A stretch of DNA of 57,809 bases from Prevotella sp. (GTDB taxonomy: Bacteria > Bacteroidota > Bacteroidia > Bacteroidales > Bacteroidaceae): the NCBI GenBank assembly GCA_017474515.1, contig JAFVHN010000020.1, forward strand, positions 1-57,809. Direction: 5' to 3'. Each line of letters starts with the position of its first letter. Position 1 is the stretch's first letter. The translations under genes were made by a program, and so were the position numbers. Shown one piece after another: positions 25,502 through 35,217 of this stretch. Below the pieces are notes generated by a model. That model saw nothing but the letters and a program-made list of their open reading frames with translations. It did not search any database and was not told the DNA's origin.

Positions 25502-26500
25502 ATGAAAGAAACACTTGAAAAACTCCTGCGCCATGAGGAACTCTCGCGGCAGGAAATGAAAAACATTCTCGTGGGCATCACGCAAGGCGCATTCCCCGAT
25601 GAACAGATTACGGCCCTGCTCACTTGCCTCCAGATGCGCGGCGTCACCGTTGACGAGCTGCTCGGATTTCGCGACGGCATATTGGAAACAGGGCGCCCGG
25701 TGCTGCTCACCGCCGACCGCTACATCGACGTGGTGGGCACCGGCGGCGACCGCAAAAACACTTTCAACATCTCAACAACGTCATGTTTCGTCATTGCCGG
25801 TGCAGGCTACAAGGTGGCCAAGCACGGCAATTATGCCGCCACGAGCGTAAGCGGAGCATCGAATGTCATTGAGCACCACGGCATTAAGTTCAGTGCCGAC
25901 CCCGACCAGCTGAACCGAAGCCTCAACGAAGCCGGCATCGTTTACCTTCATGCGCAGCTTTTTGCCACGGCCATGAAGTTCGTGGGGCCCATCCGCAAGG
26001 CGCTGCAATTCCCCACCATCTTCAACCTGCTGGGGCCGCTGGTCAATCCCAGCCAGCCGCCGTGCCAGTTGCTCGGCGTGGCCAATCTCGACCAGATGCG
26101 CCTCTACAACAATGTTTTCCAGAAGCTGGGCACCGACTATGCCATCGTCAATAGCATCGACGGCTACGACGAAATATCGCTGACCGGCCCGTTCAAAGTC
26201 ACCACCAATAGCTATGAACGCCTGTTCAGTCCGCGCGATTTGGGTTTTGCCCCTGCCACGCCCGAGGAACTGGTGGGCGGAGCCACCGAGGAAGAGGCGG
26301 CCCAGATTTTCGACAGCGTGCTGGAAAACCGCGCCCTGCCCGCTCAGAAAAACATTGTTTTGGCCAACGCCGCCTTTGGCATCCAGGTGCTGGAAAAAGG
26401 AAAGAAGAGCCTCGAGGAGTGCATTGACATGGCCCGCGAGAGCATTGACAGTGGGGCGGCTTTGCGCACGTTCAGGAAATTTGCTGAAATCAACTCATAG
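25502..26500 (+). CDS. trpD: Anthranilate phosphoribosyltransferase
   Basis: Transfers phosphoribose from PRPP to anthranilate. 332 aa. The glycine-rich PRPP loop is VVGTGGDRKNTFNIST near residue 80, followed by KHGNYAATSVSGASNVIE. The central FNLLGPLVNPSQP signature and the C-terminal alpha/beta domain are intact. The following trpC begins two bases after the stop, indicating tight coupling. Confidence 0.97.
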   Translation: MKETLEKLLRHEELSRQEMKNILVGITQGAFPDEQITALLTCLQMRGVTVDELLGFRDGILETGRPVLLTADRYIDVVGTGGDRKNTFNISTTSCFVIAGAGYKVAKHGNYAATSVSGASNVIEHHGIKFSADPDQLNRSLNEAGIVYLHAQLFATAMKFVGPIRKALQFPTIFNLLGPLVNPSQPPCQLLGVANLDQMRLYNNVFQKLGTDYAIVNSIDGYDEISLTGPFKVTTNSYERLFSPRDLGFAPATPEELVGGATEEEAAQIFDSVLENRALPAQKNIVLANAAFGIQVLEKGKKSLEECIDMARESIDSGAALRTFRKFAEINS

Positions 26501-26502
26501 CC

Positions 26503-27291
26503 ATGAAAGACATCCTTCAGGAAATTGTGGACCACAAGCGCGGAGAGGTGGAACTTAGCAAGCGGTTGTTGCCGTTTGCCGACCTCTGCCGCCGCGTGGA
26601 GGCCCTGCCTTCTTCCGACATTCCCTCCATGTCGGAAGCACTTACGTCTTCGGCCACCGGCATCATTGCCGAGTTCAAGCGCAAGTCGCCGTCGAAAGGA
26701 TGGATTAACCAGGAAGCGCAGGCCGGCGAGGTTCCCCTGGCCTATCAGCAAAACGGGGCCGCCGCATTGTCGGTGCTCACCGATGAAAAGTTCTTCGGCG
26801 GCAACGACGATTTCATAACAACGGCCCGGCAAAGTGGCGTCACCCTGCCCGTTCTCTACAAGAATTTCATCATTGACGAGTATCAGCTCTACCAAGCCCG
26901 CCTTTGCGGAGCCTCCGCCGTTTTGCTCATTGCCGCCTGCCTCCCGCTCCGCGATTGTGGGCGGCTCATGAAAACGGCGCACTCGCTGGGCTTGGAAGTG
27001 CTCCTTGAAATGCACTCCGAGCAAGAGCTCGACTACGCCGCCCTGGAGCCCGACCTCTGCGGCATCAACAACCGCAACCTCGGTTCGTTCGTCACCGACG
27101 TGGAAAACTCCTTCCGCCTGGCCTCACTCCTGCCCAAGGATGCCGTGAAAGTCAGCGAGAGCGGCATCAGCCGTCCCGCCACCGTAAAGGCACTCCGCCA
27201 GGCCGGGTTCCGCGGTTTCCTCATCGGCGAAAGCTTCATGAAGACCGCCAATCCCGGCGCCGCCCTCCACGATTTTATTTCCGAGCTATGA
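26503..27291 (+). CDS. trpC: Indole-3-glycerol-phosphate synthase
   Basis: Ring closure of carboxyphenylaminodeoxyribulose phosphate to indole-3-glycerol phosphate. 262 aa TIM barrel. Visible motifs are EFKRKSPSKG (catalytic Lys), VLTDEKFFGG, LYKNFIIDEYQ, INNRNL and VSESGI. Not fused to TrpF, unlike Escherichia coli. Its stop overlaps the trpF start (ATGA). Confidence 0.97.
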   Translation: MKDILQEIVDHKRGEVELSKRLLPFADLCRRVEALPSSDIPSMSEALTSSATGIIAEFKRKSPSKGWINQEAQAGEVPLAYQQNGAAALSVLTDEKFFGGNDDFITTARQSGVTLPVLYKNFIIDEYQLYQARLCGASAVLLIAACLPLRDCGRLMKTAHSLGLEVLLEMHSEQELDYAALEPDLCGINNRNLGSFVTDVENSFRLASLLPKDAVKVSESGISRPATVKALRQAGFRGFLIGESFMKTANPGAALHDFISEL

Positions 27292-27905
27292 TAGTGAAGG
27301 TTTGCGGCATGCGCCAAGCCGAGAACATCCGCCGCGTGGAGGCGCTGGGCATCGACTGGATGGGCTTTATTTTCTGGCCGCGGTCCAGCCGCTTTGTCAG
27401 CGCGGTTCCCGACTACCTGCCTCAACGGGCACGGCGCGTCGGCGTGTTTGTGGATGCTGAGATAAAGGACATTGTGCGCCATATCCGTGACTTCGGCCTG
27501 AACGCCATACAGTTACACGGGCACGAAAGCGCCGACTACATGAAGCGGTTGCGCGAGAAATGTGGCGGCGTCAGCATCATCAAGGCCGTTTCGGTGGCAG
27601 GGCGCGATGACATCGCGCCATTCATGACCAGCGGCGGGGTGGCCGATTACCTGCTCTTCGACACGAAATGCCCGACAATGGGCGGAAGCGGACAGCAATT
27701 CGACTGGACCGTGCTTGAAGCCTACGACGGCACCGCCCCCTTCCTTCTCAGCGGCGGCATCGGTCCCGGCGACGCCGCGCTTGTAAAAGCCTTCCGCCAT
27801 CCCCGTTGCATCGGCATCGACCTCAACTCGCGTTTCGAACTCGCGCCCGGCTTGAAAGATGCCGACGCCCTTGCCGCCTTCCTCCAAGAATTGCAAAACC
27901 CTTAA
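27288..27905 (+). CDS. trpF: Phosphoribosylanthranilate isomerase
   Basis: Amadori rearrangement of phosphoribosylanthranilate. 205 aa TIM barrel. The N-terminal catalytic Cys is in VKVCGMR (Cys6), the catalytic Asp in LLFDTK, with QLHGHE and the phosphate-binding FLLSGGIGPGDA and GIDLNSRFE segments. The ATG overlaps the trpC stop by four bases. Confidence 0.97.
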   Translation: MIVKVCGMRQAENIRRVEALGIDWMGFIFWPRSSRFVSAVPDYLPQRARRVGVFVDAEIKDIVRHIRDFGLNAIQLHGHESADYMKRLREKCGGVSIIKAVSVAGRDDIAPFMTSGGVADYLLFDTKCPTMGGSGQQFDWTVLEAYDGTAPFLLSGGIGPGDAALVKAFRHPRCIGIDLNSRFELAPGLKDADALAAFLQELQNP

Positions 27906-27926
27906 CCCCATTCAACCCAAGGAAAC

Positions 27927-28709
27927 ATGAACAAAATCAACCAGCTCTTCGCCGAAAGGCCCCGCGACAAGAAATTCCTCAGCCTTTATTTCTGCGCCGG
28001 TTGTCCCACGCTCGACGGCACCGCCGACGTCATCAAGACCCTGGAACGCCGCGGCATCGACTTCATCGAGGTGGGCATCCCCTTCAGCGACCCTTTGGCC
28101 GACGGACCCGTCATACAATCGGCGGCCACGCAGGCGCTGAAGAACGGCATGTCGCTGCGCCTGCTTTTCAAGCAATTGCGAGCCATCCGCCACGAGGTTC
28201 ACATCCCGCTCATTCTCATGGGCTACCTCAACCCCATCCTCCATTACGGCCTGGAGGCGTTTTTCAAAAGTTGCGCCGAATGTGGAGTCAGCGGAGCCAT
28301 CATCCCCGACCTGCCCTTCGACGACTACATGCAGACGGTGAAGCCCCTTGCCGACCAATACGGTCTGCGCGTCATCATGCTCATCACGCCCGAGACGAGC
28401 GCCGACCGCATCCGCCTTATCGACGCCTCCACCGACGGTTTCATCTACATGGTCAGTTCCGCCGCCATCACCGGTGCACAAAAGAGTTTCGACGAGCAGA
28501 AGCAGGAATATTTCCGGCGCATCGATGCCATGCAACTGCGCAACCCCCGCATGATTGGCTTCGGCATCAGCAACAGGCAGACCCTTCAGGCCGCCAATGC
28601 CAATGCCGCCGGAGCCATCATCGGTTCCAAGTTCGTAACCCTTCTCAACGAGGCCGAAGGCGATGCCGACGCCGCCCTCGACCGCCTTTTTGAGGACCTC
28701 CGGAAATAA
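27927..28709 (+). CDS. trpA: Tryptophan synthase alpha subunit
   Basis: Cleaves indole-3-glycerol phosphate to indole, which is passed to TrpB. 260 aa. The catalytic pair is Glu48 and Asp59 within the FIEVGIPFSDPLADGP stretch; MGYLNPILHYG and the phosphate-binding FGISNRQT segment are present. Last gene of the operon, 21 bp after trpF. I see no clear hairpin terminator in the 161 bp before the metal ATPase gene, which has its own promoter-like and operator-like sites. Confidence 0.97.
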   Translation: MNKINQLFAERPRDKKFLSLYFCAGCPTLDGTADVIKTLERRGIDFIEVGIPFSDPLADGPVIQSAATQALKNGMSLRLLFKQLRAIRHEVHIPLILMGYLNPILHYGLEAFFKSCAECGVSGAIIPDLPFDDYMQTVKPLADQYGLRVIMLITPETSADRIRLIDASTDGFIYMVSSAAITGAQKSFDEQKQEYFRRIDAMQLRNPRMIGFGISNRQTLQAANANAAGAIIGSKFVTLLNEAEGDADAALDRLFEDLRK

Positions 28710-28770
28710 TCTTCCAAACCCCGTTCTTCGGCATTTGCAAACAAAACGCCCAATCGGGAACAAAGAAAGT

Positions 28771-28822
28771 TGCAACCCGGTTGCAGAAACACGCCCAGGC
28801 GCGTTCTTGCAACCGGGTTGCA
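28771..28822 (+). promoter_or_regulatory. Twin palindromic operators of the metal ATPase gene
   Basis: TGCAACC-C-GGTTGCA (28771-28785) and TGCAACC-G-GGTTGCA (28808-28822) are both perfect 7+1+7 palindromes and differ only in the central base; their centres are 37 bp apart. The second ends 12 bp before the -7 element at 28835, so a bound repressor would cover the -33 region. Confidence 0.75.
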
Positions 28823-28834
28823 CTTTTATTGCCG

Positions 28835-28842
28835 TAACTTTG
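28835..28842 (+). promoter_or_regulatory. -7 element of the metal ATPase gene
   Basis: TAACTTTG matches TAnnTTTG, 28 bp before ATG 28871. There is no good -33 TTTG at 19-20 bp; that position is occupied by the second palindrome. Confidence 0.65.
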
Positions 28843-28870
28843 CACCCGAAATCAAGAAACAGTAAGTATT

Positions 28871-30865
<1,995 letters not shown>

Positions 30866-30922
30866 ACGAGGGCATCATGGCCGTCGAAAATCCTACGACC
30901 GGATGTTCACATCAGGCGAAAC

Positions 30923-31131
30923 ATTTTGTCAAGATTTTTCATAAGATTTCTTATAGCAAAAATAGTTTGACCGCAAATTTCGGGGAGAGATCTTGAAGAT
31001 TTCGAGGAGAGATCTTGAAGATTTCTCCCCGAAATTTGCGGTCAAACCAAGGGGTATTTTCAAGCCATTGAAAATCAACAACTTACAAAATCGGCGAAAA
31101 ATGGCCGGTTTTGTCAAAATTTTTCATAAAA
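30923..31131. repeat. Dispersed palindromic element, copy 3 (83-bp core at 30965-31047)
   Basis: The same 15-bp ends and 83-bp core as copies 1 and 2. The inner word GATCTTGAAGATTTC occurs twice. TTTTGTCAAGATTTTTCATAA (about 30924) and TTTTGTCAAAATTTTTCATAA (about 31110) bound it as direct repeats. It lies between convergent genes (metal ATPase and EamA transporter). Confidence 0.85.
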
Positions 31132-31191
31132 ACTACCCACCTTTTTCGGCACCTTCTGGCCATCGTCGGGACAACTTTTTCGCGGCCGGGT

Positions 31192-32145
31192 TCAGGCGTT
31201 GTCGCGGCCTTGTCCGGAGGCCCTTTCCATGTCGCGGCGCGACTTGCTCTTGGTCACCAGCCACACGCCGGCAAACACCAGCACGATGGCCACCGCCTGG
31301 CTCCATTTCAGCACGCCCAGGCCGGTGAGCAGGCTCACCGTAACGGCCACGATGGGCTGCACATAGTTATAGACCGACACCACGGTGGGCCTGAGCGTGT
31401 GCTGCCCTATCATGGTGAGGATGTATGCCACGAAAGTGCCCATCACCACCACATATCCCACTTCCACCCAAGTCTTTACGGGCACGGCCGAGGGCTCTAT
31501 CTCGGTGAGGTGCCCCGCCGTGAAGGGCAGCAGCATGACGGTTGCCCAGAGGAACATCCACTTGTTGACGGTAAAGACGTCGTAGGTGCGGATGAGGCGG
31601 TTGAACAACGACAAATAGAGGGCAAACGACAACTGGGCGCCCAGGCACAGCAAGTCGCCGCGAAGGTCGCCCACGCGGTCGCTGGCATGGGCGGCACTGG
31701 TAAGGATGAGAATGAGCGCTCCGCCCATGCCCAGGGCCACGCCCAGGGCCTTCTTCCCCGTAATGGGCTCGCGCAGGATGAGCGCCGAGAGGAACATGGC
31801 AAAAATGGGCATGCTCGTGGTGCAGATGCTGGCATTCACCGGCGAGGTGATGCTCAGGCCGATGGTGTAGCAACACTGGTTGGTGATAAGGCCGAACAGG
31901 GCGGCTCCGGCAAAGCGCAGACGGTCGCGAAGCGGAACCCTCCGGCGCGCCATGAAAAGCGAGCTGAGCCAGAACAGCGCACAACCGCCCAGCACGCGGA
32001 GCGCCACCAGGTGAAGGCCGTCGATGCCGTGGGTCATGGCATCCTTGCCCACAGGAGCCATGAGGCCCCAGATGGCACAGGCCGTGAACAGCGAAAGGTG
32101 GGCCACCAGCGGGCGCGAAGTCTTGGATGAGGAATGAAAAACCAT
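31192..32145 (-). CDS. EamA/DMT-family transporter (paralogue 1)
   Basis: 317 aa from ATG 32145; the frame is open to 32292, but that would precede the promoter-like sequence. Ten predicted membrane helices in two EamA halves: AIWGLMAPVGKDA opens the first, and NYVQPIVAVTVSLL lies in the second near the end. The family exports amino acids, purines or other metabolites; the substrate cannot be read. The C-terminus is basic (KSKSRRDMERASG). It diverges from the ATPase/DUF4435 genes and is clearly related to the EamA protein at 34.3 kb (compare KWMFLWATVMLLPF with KWIFLVSSVAVLPF). Confidence 0.88.
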   Translation of the reverse strand: MVFHSSSKTSRPLVAHLSLFTACAIWGLMAPVGKDAMTHGIDGLHLVALRVLGGCALFWLSSLFMARRRVPLRDRLRFAGAALFGLITNQCCYTIGLSITSPVNASICTTSMPIFAMFLSALILREPITGKKALGVALGMGGALILILTSAAHASDRVGDLRGDLLCLGAQLSFALYLSLFNRLIRTYDVFTVNKWMFLWATVMLLPFTAGHLTEIEPSAVPVKTWVEVGYVVVMGTFVAYILTMIGQHTLRPTVVSVYNYVQPIVAVTVSLLTGLGVLKWSQAVAIVLVFAGVWLVTKSKSRRDMERASGQGRDNA

Positions 32146-32165
32146 GAAACGCGTGTTAATGGCCG

Positions 32166-32173
32166 CAAAGGTA
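32166..32173 (-). promoter_or_regulatory. -7 element of EamA transporter 1
   Basis: Minus strand TACCTTTG matches TAnnTTTG, 21 bp before ATG 32145; no good -33 at the expected distance. It supports the shorter start. Confidence 0.55.
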
Positions 32174-32192
32174 CAAAAAAAAAGCACAAACT

Positions 32193-32224
32193 GTTGCACC
32201 AATGAAAAATAATGCCTATTTTTG
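32193..32224 (+). promoter_or_regulatory. Promoter of the ATPase/DUF4435 operon
   Basis: GTTG (32193-32196, one mismatch to TTTG), 20 bp, TATTTTTG (32217-32224). Transcription would start near 32230, leaving a leader of about 80 nt. Confidence 0.6.
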
Positions 32225-32310
32225 CATGAAAATGTCAGCATGCGGACCGTTGGGCCGTCTGGGGCCGCCCCCGTTGTGCACCGTCGCCGCAAAAAGAAAA
32301 GCTACTGATT

Positions 32311-33114
32311 ATGAAATACGCCGACTACATTGAACAGATAGAAATCGACTCCCTGTGGAGCGGAAAGCGCCACGTGGTGTGGGACCTCGACCGCAAGGTG
32401 AACATCCTGAGCGGCATCAACGGCGTGGGAAAGAGCACCATATTAAATAAGGTGGTGAAAAGCGTCAGCCAGAACGGCGACATCGTCAACCACCTGCTGA
32501 AGGGTGTACACCTGAAGACGCACCCCGCCGACGCCACCCACGTCAGGTTCGACGTCATACGCTCTTTCGACCATGTGCTCATGAATGCCGACACCATTGG
32601 GAAAGTGGACCTCAGCCTGGCCACCGAACTCGACTGGCAGCTCTACAAACTCCAGCGGAAATACCTGGACTACCAGGTGAACATCGGCAACAAAATCATT
32701 GCCGAACTGCAACGGGGCAACGCCCAAGCCGCCCACGAGCTGAGCCGGAGCAAGGCAAAATTCCAGGACCTCGTGGACGACCTGTTCAAGGAAACGGGAA
32801 AGAAAATCGTGAGGACGGAGAACGAGATACGCTTCTCGCAAATCGGCGAGACGCTCGTGCCCTACCAGTTGTCGAGCGGCGAAAAGCAAATGCTGGTCAT
32901 CTTGCTCACCGTGCTCGTGGAAAACGAGCTGCCCTACGTGCTCTTCATGGACGAGCCGGAAGTGAGCTTGCACGTGGACTGGCAGCAACGGCTCATCGAC
33001 CTCATACTGGACCTGAACCCAAACGTGCAGGTCATTCTCACCACCCACTCGCCCGCGGTCATCATGAACGGATGGATGGACAAAGTGACCGAGGTTTCGG
33101 ACATCACCACCTGA
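32311..33114 (+). CDS. Compact ABC/OLD-type AAA ATPase, partner of DUF4435 protein
   Basis: 267 aa soluble ATPase. Walker A is GINGVGKST (35-43), the ABC-like signature LSSGEKQ is near 187-193, Walker B VLFMDEPE is at 210-217 (catalytic Glu215), and the H-loop TTHSP is at 244-248. Residues about 110-170 form a Lys/Glu-rich helical insert. This is the AAA_15/AAA_21 layout of OLD-like and SMC-like ATPases, but shorter than OLD or AriA proteins because it has little inserted between Walker A and the signature. The DUF4435 gene follows after 37 bp. ATPase plus separate TOPRIM protein is the arrangement of the PARIS anti-phage system; whether this pair is defensive is not known. Confidence 0.85.
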   Translation: MKYADYIEQIEIDSLWSGKRHVVWDLDRKVNILSGINGVGKSTILNKVVKSVSQNGDIVNHLLKGVHLKTHPADATHVRFDVIRSFDHVLMNADTIGKVDLSLATELDWQLYKLQRKYLDYQVNIGNKIIAELQRGNAQAAHELSRSKAKFQDLVDDLFKETGKKIVRTENEIRFSQIGETLVPYQLSSGEKQMLVILLTVLVENELPYVLFMDEPEVSLHVDWQQRLIDLILDLNPNVQVILTTHSPAVIMNGWMDKVTEVSDITT

Positions 33115-33151
33115 CCTTTCCCCATCCTTCAACACCTCACCCCGCACCATC

Positions 33152-34276
33152 ATGGGCAGCAGACTGAAAGACAACATCACCTCGGGATACATGGAGGCGG
33201 CCAACCGGCTGAACTCCAAGAAATCGCGCCGCCGCATCGCCGCCTACGTGGAGAGCTACGACGACGTGTTCTTCTGGCGCACCGTGCTCAGCCCCCTTGA
33301 AGACAACACGCGCTTCTTCGAGGTCATGCTCCCCAGCCACCACCGGCTGGAAAGGGGCAAGAAGTCGGTGCTTATGAACCTGTTGGCAAAAAAGGCCGGG
33401 CGCGACCTCATCTGTTGCGTCGATGCCGACTACGACTACCTCCTGAAGGGCGTCACCGAAACCAGCCGCAAGATGAGGGACAACCCCTATGTCTTCCACA
33501 CTTACGCCTATTCCATAGAAAACCTGCAATGCTATGCGCCCTCGCTACATAACGTGGCGGTGGCCGTGACGCTCAACGACCGGCCACTGCTCGACTTCCG
33601 CGAGTTCCTCACGCAGTTCTCCGAGGCCATTTTCCCACTTTTCGTGTGGAGCATCTGGCACTACCGCCGGAACATATACAACGAGTTCACCATTTCCGAC
33701 TTCTGCAAAGTCATTGAACTGGGCGGCTTTTCGCTCGACGACCCGCAGGCCTGCATCAAGCACGTCAGGAGGAAATGCTATGTGCGCGTGGGAGACTTCC
33801 AGCGGAAACATCCCGACGCCAAGGAGAGTTACCTGGAACTGAAGCGCGAGCTACAGGAGGAAATGGGCGTCACGCCGCAAACCACCTATCTCTACATTCA
33901 AGGTCACCACCTCTTCAACAAGGTGGTGACACCCGTCATGGCCAAGGTTTGCAAGGTGCTGGTCCAGCAACGCGAGCACGAAATAAGGAAGCAGTCGGTA
34001 CACTCCACGCAAATGCGCAACGAGTTGTCGTGCTATAGCCACAGCACCCAGGACATTGAGCAGATGCTGAAAAAGAACATGGGCTACATGGCCTCCGACG
34101 AATATCGCCTCATTCAGGCCGACGTGATGCGCTTCCTCAGCCGGCCCGCCTCCGTGCCCGTTGCCGCCAAGGCCTCGCACCCCGCCGAAAAAGCACCCAT
34201 GGAAAAGCCCGCCGCGACCGCCGAAACGCCGTCGCACCCCATCCCCGAAATTCAAAAAACCATCATCACCAAATGA
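33152..34276 (+). CDS. DUF4435 protein with TOPRIM-type acidic motif
   Basis: 374 aa, no signal peptide. The TOPRIM pattern is complete: an acidic Glu34 in AAYVESYDDVFFW and Asp91-x-Asp93-x-Asp95 in CCVDADYDYLL, which would bind two metal ions as in OLD nucleases, primases and topoisomerases. A helical region (about 125-310) follows, including YSIENLQCYAPS, a segment typical of DUF4435. The last 40 residues are Pro/Ala/Lys-rich and probably disordered. It is encoded with an ATPase and overlaps the next gene (EamA transporter 2) by four bases (ATGA). In PARIS, AriB is a DUF4435 nuclease that cleaves tRNA; the activity here is only inferred. Confidence 0.85.
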   Translation: MGSRLKDNITSGYMEAANRLNSKKSRRRIAAYVESYDDVFFWRTVLSPLEDNTRFFEVMLPSHHRLERGKKSVLMNLLAKKAGRDLICCVDADYDYLLKGVTETSRKMRDNPYVFHTYAYSIENLQCYAPSLHNVAVAVTLNDRPLLDFREFLTQFSEAIFPLFVWSIWHYRRNIYNEFTISDFCKVIELGGFSLDDPQACIKHVRRKCYVRVGDFQRKHPDAKESYLELKRELQEEMGVTPQTTYLYIQGHHLFNKVVTPVMAKVCKVLVQQREHEIRKQSVHSTQMRNELSCYSHSTQDIEQMLKKNMGYMASDEYRLIQADVMRFLSRPASVPVAAKASHPAEKAPMEKPAATAETPSHPIPEIQKTIITK

Positions 34277-35166
34277 AAACAAGCAACAACATGAGCGCCC
34301 ATGCCGCCATCCTGTCGGCAAACGTCATCTTCGGGCTGGGCGTGCCCGTCACCAAATTCTTGCTCGACGACTGGGTAACCCCCATGACCTACATGGCCAC
34401 GCGATGCGTGGGGGCCACCATTATCTTCTGGCTCGTCAGCCTCTTCCTGCCCCGCGAGCATGTGGAGCGCCGCGACCTGATGGTCATCATGGCCGGCGGA
34501 CTGCTCGGGTTTGTCATTTCGCAAACCCTCACGGCCTGGGCTTTGCAATACACCACGCCCGTCTATTTCTCGCTCATTGCCACACTTACGCCCATTGCCA
34601 CCATGCTCCTGGCGGCACTGTTCCTGGGCGAGCGCATCACGGGCATCAAGTCGGTAGGCGTCTTTCTTGCCATTCTCGGCGCGGCACTCATGGTGTTCGT
34701 GGGATGGCAGGGCGGAGCCGGCCGCAACGACCTGCTGGGCATCGTGCTCGCATTGCTGAGCCTGCTCACCTGGGCCGTCTATCTCATCATCACGCGCAAG
34801 GTGTCGCAGCGCTACACCGCCGTCACGCAGATGAAGTGGATTTTCCTCGTCTCGTCGGTCGCCGTGCTGCCTTTCGCATGGAAAGAATTTCCGCAGACTG
34901 CCCTCTTCGGCGGACAATGTGCCTGGGACGGCGCGCTGGCCATGGCCTTCATCGTGGTCTTTGCCACCGTGCTCGGCTATTTCACCATTCCCTATGCCAT
35001 GAAATTCCTGCGCGCCACCACGGTGAGCATCTACACCAACATTCAGCCGGTGGTGGCATCGCTCGTGGCCATCGCCATAGGGCAGGACATCATGACCTGG
35101 GACAAGCCCGTGGCGGCCGTGCTCGTACTCTTGGGCGCATGGCTGGTGACACGCGAAAAAGCATAG
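34273..35166 (+). CDS. EamA/DMT-family transporter (paralogue 2)
   Basis: 297-aa inner-membrane protein with about ten helices in two EamA repeats; NVIFGLGVPVTKFLL begins repeat 1 and NIQPVVASLVAIAIGQD lies near the end of repeat 2. Substrate unknown. Its start codon overlaps the DUF4435 stop (ATGA), so translation of the transporter depends on the DUF4435 gene. nadB follows 51 bp later on the same strand. Confidence 0.9.
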   Translation: MKTSNNMSAHAAILSANVIFGLGVPVTKFLLDDWVTPMTYMATRCVGATIIFWLVSLFLPREHVERRDLMVIMAGGLLGFVISQTLTAWALQYTTPVYFSLIATLTPIATMLLAALFLGERITGIKSVGVFLAILGAALMVFVGWQGGAGRNDLLGIVLALLSLLTWAVYLIITRKVSQRYTAVTQMKWIFLVSSVAVLPFAWKEFPQTALFGGQCAWDGALAMAFIVVFATVLGYFTIPYAMKFLRATTVSIYTNIQPVVASLVAIAIGQDIMTWDKPVAAVLVLLGAWLVTREKA

Positions 35167-35217
35167 CGGCAAAGGCCGTTCAGAATAAGACAATAAGAAC
35201 CTAACATACTCAGAACC

